Shown: positions 33,929 to 47,418 of the stretch, one piece after another
How positions within the stretch are numbered: position 1 is the stretch's first letter
Layout: every line of letters begins with the position of its first letter
Assembly: GCA_002105175.1 (NCBI GenBank)
Contig: MCGE01000002.1
Span: 682,001-746,000 of the forward strand
Direction of reading: 5' to 3'
Origin: Absidia repens
Taxonomy: Eukaryota > Mucoromycota > Mucoromycetes > Mucorales > Cunninghamellaceae
Length of the DNA: 64,000 bases
Notes under the pieces: generated by a model
Told to the model about the DNA's origin: nothing
The model's input: only the letters and a program-made list of their open reading frames with translations
The model's database searches: none
Position numbers and translations under genes: made by a program

Positions 33929-36279
33929 CTATTCTTTTATTACGACTAAACCCTTCATCATATCAAAACTATTACCATCGGGCTGTAATTCATATCTAAT
34001 TTTACTATCTATATCTACCGCTACTAATGATCCGCAATCAGTGGTAATACCTTCAATTCTTGCTACGGCGTTGTCGTGTGTCTTCAAGGTTACCAATTGT
34101 TCACTACAGATGATGATATAAAAAACTATTAAAACGCCGATGTCCGGTGATTCGTTTTTCCCTGGTTTTTTTACCTGTGTAACCAGTGCTTGTAATATCT
34201 GGACAAAAACCACGCTCCAATACCATGCTCACAGAATTGCGCATACAGAGATTCAAATGACACCAATATATTTGCCAATACATCTTCAGAAGACAAAGCG
34301 GGAAGAGAGGAATCATAGGCCTTGATAACTTGATTGATGGATGTTGTTGGGAAAGTATTGGAGAGATTGAGTCCACAGCCAACGACCACGGTAAATTCGT
34401 TGTCCATGTAATGTGAGTTGACCAGCAATCCGCCGATTTTCTTCAATGGTGTGTCATCCTTGCTGTTGTTTCCGTCCGCCATGGTTGTTGTTTTGGCATA
34501 AATGTCATTGGGCCATTTCAAAAATAATGGTACTTGCTCATACCCAGGTCTTGCGAGGATGCTTTCCACCACCGCCAATGATATTAAATATTGAAGAAAT
34601 ACAACAGGAGCCTGTACGTAGTTTACCGAATGTCGAAGCATCAAACTGAATTGGAGACCACCTTCTTGAGAGACCCACGAATTTTTTCCTCTTCCTAATA
34701 AAAAAAATAAAAAAAATATTGTTTAAATATAAATATGCACTGCGTATTTTCGGGGAGCGGGAAAGGAATTACCTCGACCAGCTATCTGATTTGAGGCCAA
34801 GCATACTGATCCCGATGGTAATGTTTTGATAAAATCAAAGTTTCTAAAATAGTGGGTATAAAAATGTTAATATCTGTGGTAATGTTCATATACTAAGAAT
34901 TCATTGTATTTTTTCTATTACCTATTCAGTATAGTCTGAGTGCTTTCCATGACTTGAGAATATAGCATAGTGTTTCCAAAATGAGCCCATTCTTTTCGAT
35001 GTTGCTTTCTCCAATAATTCAATGAATCAAAATAGTTGTCCAAGCATATATAAGGTGTCAGATGAGGAGGTGGTATAATCCGTTGCCGATCATGCATGTT
35101 TCCATTGTAAATTGCCGATGTTTTATAAAAAAGTTTGATGATTGCTGGCTTTCCTTGTTGCTGTCGTTCCAATGATAGTAAGTTCAAGGCAGTTTGGTTG
35201 GTGGGTATAGTGGTATCTTGATATTCATCCAGAGCTGATAAATAAAAAGCATCATGCACGCATTCTAGCACCTTAGACACAGGGTTGACTGCTTCCGTCC
35301 ATTGGTCTAATAACTTTGCAAATGTTGATATCGGTGATGGGGAGACGGCTGATTCATGCATGGCCAGGTAGAGAGGCGTCAGGTCAGGCACCCGGTTTTC
35401 CTTCAAATCATGAGATCCATTCGCACCAAAGCCAAAGGGTACCACCTGTAACCCCATACGATCAAACACACCACGCAAAAACAACTTGCGATCCATTTCA
35501 GAACGAATCAGGTCCTTGATAATACACTTCATCGAGTCAGTGGCGTCAGCATTGTTGAGATCACCAGGTCCAGCATTGTACTCGGGATGAGTTGCGATCA
35601 GCACCGCATGACCTTGGCCAATACGACAATGGACAGCTGCCGCAGGATTGGATTCATCAGAGCAAGCACCAGGATCTTCAAATCGAGCAATCACTTCCAC
35701 CTTGCCGTCAAAACGATCAGAATGAGCAAAATAACCCCCACCGTTGTAGTACATGCGAATGGATTGCTTGAAAGGCGAAGAAGAAGTAGTAGTAGTGGTG
35801 GTGGTGGTGTTGGCAGCATAAGGATCAAGGAGAGTAGAATTGACCAAGATAGAAACAGAGCGAGCACCACGTTCACTATTGTAGACAAAGCCAGGATACG
35901 TTGTTCCACGAGAGACGCCTGGATAGAATGCCAGCTCACGAGAGCCACAGACTTGCATCACCGGGTCATGTTTTTCGAATTCGACAGCAGCCGAACCATA
36001 ATAAGCACCCGCACAAATCCCAAGATAGCGTCCACCGTTTTCCACAAACCGTCGAATGCGTGCATTGGGCTCACCTTGCAGATCTTCGCAGTAAGGCAAA
36101 TCCCGGCCACCAGGCATCACTAACATTGCACAGTAGGATTCCCAAGGATCGGACCGCAACGCTCGGGCATCCACATGAATAATGTCATAGGCATGACCAA
36201 CAAGCGATTTCAACGATTGATATGTTTGACGTACCGAATTAGGTGCTGTTCCCCTGTCCTGATAAAGTAGAATATTCAT
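33929..36279 (-). CDS. BPL1: Biotin-protein ligase (holocarboxylase synthetase)
   Basis: Attaches biotin to acetyl-CoA and pyruvate carboxylases through biotinyl-AMP. Exons (minus strand): 36279-34922, 34843-34773, 34694-34175, 34103-33929, giving 707 residues, close to yeast Bpl1. The N-terminal part is the glutamine-amidotransferase-like domain (MNILLYQDRGTAPNSVRQTY; VMPGGRDLPY; GRYLGICAGAYYG). The catalytic half has the biotinyl-AMP motif AGRGRGKNSWVS, built across two splices, then LKWPNDIYAK, KIGGLLVNS and VVGCGLNLSN, and a small C-terminal SH3-like cap. The start is the only in-frame ATG. The frame stays open for about 260 bases upstream without an ATG and reads like a mitochondrial presequence near the start. 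Confidence 0.93.
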
Positions 36280-36826
36280 GGATGATGATCGGCAAAGAGT
36301 TGCTGCTGCTGTTGTAGTTGTCGTCGCTGTTGATATCTTTGTTGAAGCCAATCGTGAGAAAACAGAGGCAGAGAATAAGAGGTGCCCTTGCTTATGTAGT
36401 AGATTGATCTGGCGTAGTGGAAGGAGGGTCAATTTGAAGAGAAAAGGGTAGAATGAAAAAAAGAAACAAGGGGCAGTAATTTTTTTTTCCCCACGGTTCC
36501 CTTCAAAAAAAAAAAAAAAACCACCAACTCCGCATGCCAACCAATCATGTTAGATCCGAACTTTTCAAAGACTAGTTCATCAAAGTACACCATAAAAAAT
36601 TAAAATAACATATTTTATTATATGAATACAAATAATTGGGAGTAGGGTAGTGAATTCAAAAGGACGTTTGTTTGGGGTATGGAATGATAAGGATAAGAAT
36701 AAGAATATAGATGGAGCTAGTATACATGTATGCCACTAACTAAAGGGAAGTAAGAGGGGAGTGAGGGGGCATGGGATGGAGGGGTTGGGGAGCATATCAA
36801 CGTAGGGTACATAAGGGGGAGGGAGT
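36280..36826. other. MGM1 3' region and BPL1 upstream region
   Basis: On the minus strand 36540-36280 is open in the BPL1 frame but has no ATG. A 16-T run (36505-36520, A on the plus strand) lies within it, and an ATG just upstream is one frame off. A minus-strand AATAAA at 36619-36614 fits the MGM1 3' end. The rest is C/T-rich on the minus strand. Confidence 0.45.
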
Positions 36827-39800
36827 CTAAAGGTAATGAGATCTTGGTTTTTCATGTCTATCAGCTTGTCGCTTCACCAAGTAGTTCAACTTGTCCATAA
36901 CTTCTTCCAATTTCGCTTTTCGTTCCATGAGCGACAAATGTTTTTGAATGGGAGGGTTTTCCTTGGCGAATTGTTGAATTTGTTTCCGGTTCATTTGGTA
37001 TACCAATCGATCGTCTACTTCTCTAGGGAATTGGAAGAAGAATTCATTCAAAAGCTCGACTTGAATAAACATCACAGCCTAGATAATAAAGTGGGAGATG
37101 AATAATCCATGATATATTTTGAATAGGAGAGGGAGGTGGAAGAGTCTTACCGTGTAAGTGAGTTTTTCTGCAACGATATTCAAAAAGGCTTCAGGGCAGT
37201 ATTGTTTGTTGTCGGATGATTTGCATTGACGACTCTTGAGTGCGGCAATTCGGTACTTCAGGATCATGGCACGGTCACGCAAAAACAGAACTTCCTTTGC
37301 TTTTTCCACAAGACGAGGGTTGTAGAACGGCTTGACATCGTCATCATCGTCAGCATTTATCACCAATTCTTCAGAGAATCCATTCCCTTCTTCGGCTAAT
37401 TGCTGCATGCGATCCTGTCGTCGAATATCTTCCCTATCAGAGTCCAATACATGTCGAATTGCTGATTTGAGTTTTGATTTGCCAACGGAATTCTTGATAT
37501 TGTTTGTCATTTGGTCACATAATTCCAGTTCCTTTTCTAAAATCACCACAGACCGCTTCACTCCATCGGTCCATTCAGCATCTGTAATTTCAACCTAATA
37601 TTGTATAAAAAAATCTGTCAGTATATTATAATTGAATTGATTGGGGAATGGAAGAGGAGGGCTAGCTACTTACTTCATATTTGTATGGCTTGATAGTGTT
37701 TTCGACTTGGTCACTGGTAGTCAAAAATTTGGATCGCAAAATTTCATTTGTAAAGTTCAGGATTTGTTTTCTTGTTTCAGGATGATACTGGAATTGCTCC
37801 GCGTTCGCCAATCGTTCCATATTGCTCATCAATACATCCACCACCAATTGCGTTGTTGAGCGTCCAATACCACTTTTTGTCAATGCGGCTGAGGCCAAGT
37901 CGATCTTGTAGAGCCAGTATAAATCATCAGGAGAGGCCTTGTTGAGATCCGCAATCTTTCCATCCGACCAATAATGTTCCGCACAAATGTCAAGCACTCT
38001 TTGTTCCAGCATCGTTCGCACTTCGTGACGCACTTGAGGCTTTCCAAATCGATACGAAAAGTCCTTAAAATTGTGTTTGAGCCCGTCCATCGTTTCCGCC
38101 ATGTAGGATTCTGCCGTCACTCGTCGATCATTGTATTGCACTTTGAATTGATATCGCGTTTCTTCCAGTTCACGTTGCACTGCATCCACAATACTATAGA
38201 GAGATCGTCCCATGCTTTGTTCCAGGACCGTCATCAGTTTTTGCCGTAAAGTTGCTGTGCCCACCTGAATGTCGCGCTGGTTGTAAATATGATGATTGTG
38301 GAAGAAGGAGGCTTCATTTTTAATCAAAGCGTTTGTCATGTTGCTGCCATCATGATTCTCCGGCGACTTGCAAACCACACCGATATAACCAAGATGTAAA
38401 GGATAGTCACCATTCCGTAAGATTGCTGTTCCCATTTCAGGAGGTACCAAATCCATTTTTGTGATGACACCGATCGTACGTAAACCAAGGGGATCCAATT
38501 TACGACTTGCACGCAATGCTGGAGAATTAGCCAAGTCCACATTCGCTGCACACACCGCCAGAATAATGTTGGGTTCCCGAATATACTTTTCGCAGAGTTC
38601 TTCAATCTTGGTCTTGAGCATTGGAGGTTGGTTACGGTTGGCTATTTGGATATAGCCAGGAAGATCAATCAGAGTCAAGTCAGGGACATTTGGAGAGTAG
38701 ATTCGTAATTCAATAGGATCGTCGGACACACATTCAGTATCGGTGACAGCCATGTTCATATCCAGCAGTGTTTTTTGAACTTTGCTAAAGTCATGCATCT
38801 TGCCCAAACCCAGCTGAGGGAATTCACCATATTCTTCGTCTTGGCCAGGGGTATGAACCAGGGTCAATTCAATAGGGCGTCTAGTCACCATGTTTGTTCC
38901 TCTATAAAATAGAATAAAAATCAGTTTTATCCATCTACATATAAAAGATATAAATAATATATACTTACTTTGGCAAAAATTCATGACCCACAATGGCTTC
39001 TAGCACCGAGCTTTTCCCAGAGCTTTGAGAGCCAACCACCACAATGCTTGGAAGTTTTAAAGTTTCATTATGATCGATCGATAAGAGAATGCTTCGGATT
39101 TCAATCAGCTTTTTCGTCAACATCATCAGTTGTTCATCGTTGGGGGAAATGGTATGTCCTTCGGTTTTGCCCTTTTTCTTTGTTTTGCGCTGACGGTCGT
39201 CTTCGTCCTCATCCGATGTTAGTGTAGCTGCCAACACTGCTGCCGCCGCTGCTGCTGTTGTTCCGTCGTTGTTGTCACCGCCACCACCGTTGCCTTTGCC
39301 GCCATTGTTGGAGTCACCTTCGTTCACTTTTTCGCTGGAAAATAGCGTATGATTGGTAGAGTGTTCTTCTTGACCTTTGCTGTTCACACTGGCCAAAAAA
39401 TCCTTGATAGCACTAGGTACACGTAAATGAACTTCCGGTATAGAGATATCCAACCCATCCGCTTGTTCCTCTACGAGACGAAGGAATTTTTGAGCTTCGG
39501 ATACACCGTTGAAAAAGAGAGCGCTTCCTTTGTCAGTCCATTCTAAACCCAGGGTAGTATTAAAACAAAAATAACAAGTATTTAGCTTACTGCTTCAGTA
39601 TTCTAATAATAACGTTTTGCTTTACCTGTGAGTTTATTGTTGGCAACAGTAACGCCAGCAACGGTTGTTCCAGCGATAAAGGCAGGAAACCGAAAGGCAG
39701 TCAGAGTGAGGCGAGGAATAGAAGAAAATCCAATAGACCGTACTTGGTTGTTTAACAGTAACGCTGAGGATGTAGCATGGGAGAAGGAGCGCACCCGGGA

Positions 39801-40001
39801 TGACGAGCACAGCAAAGAAGGGATACGTTGAGTTGCAGCCTGCTGTTGAAGATGTTGTTGAGTAAGATGATGAGTTGCAAAAGTATGACATTGATGGGGG
39901 TCAACTCTTCTTGTGCGAGAGCAGGGTAAAGAAGTCAGCCTACCAAGGCTCCTTGACGGTAAAGCTGACCGTATAGGTTTTTGTAATATTTGGGTGATCA
40001 T
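36827..40001 (-). CDS. MGM1: Mitochondrial inner-membrane dynamin-like GTPase (Mgm1/OPA1)
   Basis: Fuses inner mitochondrial membranes and shapes cristae. Exons (minus strand): 40001-39626, 39542-38969, 38901-37674, 37594-37151, 37078-36827, giving 957 residues. The N-terminus is an Arg/Ser-rich presequence, then a hydrophobic segment ([16 protein letters not shown]) that should anchor the long form. Residues about 200-250 are low-complexity Gly/Asn/Ala and acidic. GTPase motifs: G1 GSQSSGKSS, the switch segment VTRRPIEL, G3 LPGY (TLIDLPGYI) and G4 TKMD. The middle/stalk and GED-like helices follow ([20 protein letters not shown]). Length and order match Mgm1. It shares a divergent promoter with PRP43. 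Confidence 0.94.
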
Positions 40002-40429
40002 AACATGAATTGAGGGAAAAGGGTAAAGGAAAAAAAACTGTTGAGGGCGAAAAATAAAAGCGGGGATTGAAACAGAGATCTGTCACCATGTTTGATGTAG
40101 CAGGGAGTTGTAGTTAGTTACCTTTGGCATGAAATAAATTTACTTGTCAGTCATATTAAGATTTTCTTATCATCAGAAGATTTGGATGATATTTTGATAA
40201 TAGCAGTATAATGATCTGCGGAAACTTACTTTGTGCAGCCTTTTTTTTTTTCTTTTTCTGTGCTCTTTGCCTGCTGTGAAAAAGGGGGCTTTTTGAGTGC
40301 CCTAAAAAATCGGCCAATCACCGGACAATAGTCACAGCGACCAAAAAAAAAAAAAAAAGAGACTCAATTTTTTTTTTCTGCGGCGTCTCCTCTCTTTTCC
40401 TGATACTATTTTCTACACATAAACAGATC
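40002..40429. promoter_or_regulatory. Divergent promoter MGM1 / PRP43
   Basis: A 428-base spacer with a CCAAT box at 40314-40318 in the context CGGCCAATCACCGG, 112 bases before the PRP43 ATG. Poly-T and poly-A runs flank it. No coding frame. Confidence 0.45.
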
Positions 40430-42955
<2,526 letters not shown>

Positions 42956-43841
42956 TTAGTATTGAACACACCTTCCCTTTTTATAGTTTAGATCTCATAC
43001 TCATTTTACTTTTTATATTTGCCTTTACAATAAAGTTTATTGTTTTTTATATTACATATATGTAATTTTTTTTTGTACTATTATTACTATTGAGTTGAGA
43101 TGTGGGTGTGGGAATAGAGTTGAAGTGGATCTGTTGTACGGGTGTTAGGCAATATTTTCCATTTATGGCATAACTGAAGGCTATTTATTAATTTTTATTT
43201 CGATGGATGATTGATACGGAGATGAAAATACATAATGTTTTGGTTTTCTAAAAAAAAAATTGGCGCTACGGTTGAAAAATAACCAATTTATATAATATAT
43301 ACAATTTTTTTATTGAAATGACATTTAATGCGCTATATGATACATACTACACATCGGCGCGGTATGATATTTTCCCTAAAGTTGTCCTCATCGCAGCCAA
43401 TAAAACTAAGAGCGGGACATGAATTCATTTCCGCCCAAATGATGCTGGAACACCTTTGGATCATCTTGGTGTTTAGACACTTTTTCAAACATCAATGGTC
43501 ATCCAAACATTTTATGTGTGAAGACTCCTGTTTATTTGATTCTAGGTATTAGTTTCATTTATCCAACCTTCCAAGACGTAGAGCCTGAGAAGCATTCGAA
43601 TGTATTTTTACAGTACTCGATCAACAAGGTTTGATTTGATTTAAGTACAATGTTGGATTTGGTCCCCACCCCTATCCCTCCCTTTATATATAATATATAT
43701 ATACAAACCGGTACGCATATTTTGTTGCTTCAGAACATTTCGATTCATTAGATAAATACGGTGCATTGGCTCCTTTATTTTTGTTATAAATAAAATATAC
43801 ACAGGGATCACAATGAACAACTTCTTGTCACTCCAACCTGT

Positions 43842-43876
<35 letters not shown>

Positions 43877-44105
43877 CATCGACCGCAACATTGGGACTTT
43901 GTTTTTAATACTCCACCTGCAGTGACACTGAAGGGATGGTGAAGTATTTTGTACGGGCATTGAAAACTAAAGGTGATGACGCGCGGAGCCAATAAATCTT
44001 TCTTTTTTCTCTCGCTCTCTTTTTTTTCCCTTCTTTTCATCATCTCCTTTTTTCATCTCTTTTTTTATTTTACCCACTTTTTTCTTTTATTGCTTTATTA
44101 TTACA
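42956..44105. other. Intergenic region, no confident gene
   Basis: Contains the PRP43 3' end, an (AT)n run at 43844-43872 and the RDI1 promoter with a CCAAT box at 43989-43993 and a T/C-rich tract up to the ATG. A 74-codon frame at 43328-43552 has CCAAT- and TATA-like sequences upstream but no family resemblance; I do not call it. Confidence 0.45.
43029..43034 (+). terminator. Poly(A) signal of PRP43
   Basis: AATAAA 73 bases past the stop codon. Confidence 0.5.
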
Positions 44106-44279
44106 ATGGCTGACCAACATGACGAAGACCTTTTGCCTTCCCAAACCGCTGGCTACACTCCTGGACAAAAGAAGTCTTTGGCCGAATACAACAACTTGGA
44201 CGCCCAAGATGAATCTTTAAACAAATGGAAAGAATCTCTTGGTTTGGGCAACAGCTCTGCCGGTACGTACAGTGAAACG

Positions 44280-44314
<35 letters not shown>

Positions 44315-45741
44315 GGGAAAACAGTAACAAAGAAAAAAACGTGGGTGGGTGGCTGAAGGCAACGGAGACAGCGGGTTGGCGTATATAGGAGCCAAACATA
44401 AAAAGAATGAGATGAAGTCCTGACAGGAAGGATGATAAACGAAACAATAGGAATATTTGGGGTGAAGTGTCTATTACTGTCTTTTTTTTTTTTTTTTTTT
44501 TTTACTAACTGAACTCATTGATTATTTGTATGTTTATTTTTAGTACCTGCACCTAATGATGACCCTCGTAGAGTAAGTACAATAAAAAAAAATAAAGGAT
44601 GATATTTTGGGAGGGGTGGAGGGGCGTGTAGTGGGTACGATGATAGAAAAGATACACAAAATGGTATGGGAATAAACGTCAGAATGACGTGAAGGATGAG
44701 TAGATTGGACGCATAAGAAACCGATGAAAGAATGGATGAGCTAACTGTACTGTATTTATTTTTAGGTCGTGGTTGAACAAATTGCTTTGGAAGTTGCTGG
44801 TCGCGAAGACGTCGTCGTTGATTTATCCACTCCAGGTAAGTTAAAACCTTGTGTATGCATACCTTTTTAGGGATAACAGGTCAGGCTTGTTTATTCACTC
44901 ATTTTATCTCTTATATTTTTCATAGATGCTTTGGAAAAAGCCAAATCTACACCCTTTACCATCAAAGAAGGCGTTGAATATCGTATGAAGGTCAAATTCA
45001 GGTAAGCATATCATCCTCTTGAGCATCATCATATTACTTTGTTATGTTTTTATTTTATCTTTTTGTACTACAGAAGGGGTGCTGTCTACCCTTCTCCTCC
45101 TGTCCCCTCTCTGCCCCCAACCCCTCCTCTTCATCCCCTCGCACGTCTTTTTTTTTGTGCTCCTTGTTTTATTTTTTTTTATTCTGATTATTATTTATTT
45201 ACCTTTTATGTACTGATCTCAACTTTTTTAATCCCGTAAATGGTATAGAGTCCAACATGATGTCGTCTCCGGTTTGAAATATTTGCAAGTGGTCAAGCGT
45301 AAAGGTCTTCGAGGTAAAAATTATATATTTATATAAAAACTAGGCGGAATTTGATTGGTGGACGGAAGGGAAAAGATACTCTATTTTTGTATGGTGTCGG
45401 GCGAAAATGTCCCGATGTATAACTAAACGATCTTCTCTCTGATACTACTATTTAGTTGACAAAACCGAAGAAATGATCGGAAGCTATGGTCCTCAAGGCA
45501 CTGCTTATGAAAAGAAATTCCAACCTGAAGAAGCTCCCTCTGGTATGCTTGCTCGTGGTCACTACGAAGCCAGGGTATGTAGTCAAGAAAGAAAAAAAAA
45601 AAAGAAAAAAAAAAGAAAAGAAATTGATTGACTAACGGCATTCATTTTCCTTGTTCGTATTAATAGAGCAAATTCGTGGATGATGACAACGTAACCCACA
45701 TGGAATGGTCTTGGACTTTTGATATCAAGAAGGATTGGTAG
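44106..45741 (+). CDS. RDI1: Rho GDP-dissociation inhibitor
   Basis: Extracts prenylated Rho GTPases (Cdc42, Rho1, Rac) from membranes and holds them in the cytosol. Exons: 44106-44262, 44544-44572, 44766-44835, 44926-45001, 45249-45313, 45456-45574, 45667-45741, giving 196 residues. Family motifs: N-terminal regulatory arm with YTPGQKKSLAEYNNLDAQDESLNKWKESLG in order, then the immunoglobulin-like fold with IKEGVEYRMKVKF, VVSGLKYLQVVKR, MIGSYGP and the terminal HMEWSWTFDIKKDW. Exon 2 is only 29 bases. Intron 1 carries an (AT)n run and intron 4 is unusually long (247 bases) and pyrimidine-rich. Confidence 0.95.
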
Positions 45742-46306
45742 ATTAGTAGTTTAGTATAGTTTGTAGTCGGTGATGATTGATGTTTTTTTATTTATATATC
45801 AGACATATCAGATTGCATATGCAGTTTGAATGCTTTTTTTTTATTGTCAATAAAAAGTCTATATATTTTTATTCAGTAAACATATTTATTTCAGTATCAA
45901 CGTAACGGACTGTATATAGGGCATATGTATATATGAAGGACTGAACGTGTATATTTGTGTCATATTTTTTACTATGATGGTAATAGGACAGTGACAAATA
46001 TTTGTGATTGTAAAAAAGTCTATTTTTATATTCAGTAAAACCCTGTTTTTTATTATCAACATCAATGAAAATATAAAGAGTACAAATGTATGTGTGTATA
46101 GTGTGTGTTATGGGGATAGGGGATTGGGTCTGTGTACGCCTATTAGGGACATATAAATCAAACTTTGTAAGGATAAACAATACTAAATGTAAAAAAAAAA
46201 AAAGGAGGGCAAGACTAAAATGACCAAAAGTGTATGTAACTAACTAATATGACAGAAATAAAAAGGGGATAACAATGATAGAATAGATGATGCGGATGAT
46301 AGTAAT
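45742..46306. other. Convergent 3' region RDI1 / MRPL12
   Basis: A/T-rich, with a short internal similarity: TCTATATTTTTATTCAGTAAA near 45858-45879 recurs as TCTATTTTTATATTCAGTAAA near 46018-46040. A minus-strand AATAAA candidate is at 46054-46049. No gene. Confidence 0.45.
45849..45854 (+). terminator. Poly(A) signal of RDI1
   Basis: AATAAA about 108 bases past the stop codon. Confidence 0.5.
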
Positions 46307-47185
46307 CTATTCCAAAGTAACAGTGGCACCAACAGCTTCCAGAGCTTTCTTCAATTTATCAGCTTCTTCCTTGTTGATGGATTCTTTGAGGACCTTGGGC
46401 ACACTTTCCACAAACTTCTTGGCTTCCACCAAATTCAAGCCGGCCAGATTCTTGACTTCACGGATCACCTTGGCTTTGGTAGCAGCATCCACCTTTTCAA
46501 TCTTGAGGTTGAATTCAGTCTTTTCGGCGGGCTTTTCTTCTTCAGCGGCAGCAGCACCAGTAGGAGCAGCAGCCATAGGAACACCCACAGGCATAGCAAT
46601 ATCTTGAATGTTCAAACGAGTCTATTAAATATGGGAAGAAGAAGACGAAAAACACGTGTGTGTTAGTTCTGGACGTAAAGGAAGAGGAAATGTCAAAAGA
46701 TTTTGAGTGCTGCACTTTTGTTTTCTTACCTTGAGTTGTGACACGAGTTCAGAGGTTTGCAATAAAGTTAAGCCTTCAATTTGATCAACAATGGAAGCAA
46801 TCTTGGGGTCTACAGCAGCATTGTTTCCAGGTGTAGGAAGAGGTTCGGTTGTGTAGGTTCGTCGAGCAAGGGCAGGGACGGTGGAGGCAACACTATGCGG
46901 GAGCAAAAAAAAAAAAAAAAAAAAAATTAACGACAGGCAAATCTAATCTTCATGTCGATGGATCGATGGGAAAGTATACACAAGCCCTAAAGGTCAATAT
47001 TGAATATTTACCGAGTAACTTGGCGAGTGGCGAAGGTGGAGACAGTGAAGGTTCTAGGGGCGAATCGAAGCTATGATAATAATAAATAAGAAGATGAGTA
47101 AATGTTCTAATAACTACAATATATATTCCTTGTAAGCTGTGTTCTTATATGTCGTTCGAATATTCTATGGTATTTGCTTTACCAT
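46307..47185 (-). CDS. MRPL12: Mitochondrial ribosomal protein bL12m (L7/L12)
   Basis: Stalk protein of the mitoribosome large subunit that recruits translation factors. Coding exons (minus strand): 47185-47183 (the ATG alone), 47070-47012, 46892-46730, 46621-46307, giving 179 residues. The N-terminus is a Ser/Thr/Arg-rich presequence (MLRFAPRTFTVSTFATRQ). The L12 N-terminal dimerisation helix follows (IVDQIEGLTLLQTSELV), then an Ala/Pro/Glu-rich hinge. The C-terminal domain contains EFNLKIEKVDAATKAKVI and EAKKFVESVPKVLKE and ends ALEAVGATVTLE. The initiator codon is followed at once by a GTAAAG donor. This model is the only one I found that gives an in-frame ATG plus presequence. Confidence 0.92.
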
Positions 47186-47343
47186 GGTAGTGTATATATT
47201 GTGTTGAAAAATGTCAAAAATAAGAGACAGAAAGAGAGGGACAAAAGAGAATTTTCGAAAAAATGGGATGGGTTGTTTTCCCGATCACCACAGCCACCCA
47301 GTTTCGACGTCACATTCCAAGGTGGTTTATGCAGAAACGTGTT

Positions 47344-47349
47344 TTTATT
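47344..47349 (-). terminator. Poly(A) signal of NOT3
   Basis: TTTATT on the plus strand (AATAAA on minus), 70 bases past the NOT3 stop codon. Confidence 0.4.
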
Positions 47350-47418
47350 AATGTAGAGTTGTAAAAATTTAAAAAAAACGAGGCACTAAAATACTATATA
47401 AAAACATATCATGACTAA

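Noticed and set aside
43328..43552. 74-codon ATG-initiated frame with CCAAT- and TATA-like sequences upstream
   Set aside because: A/T-rich DNA gives such motifs by chance; composition shows no domain, and there is no splice or family support.
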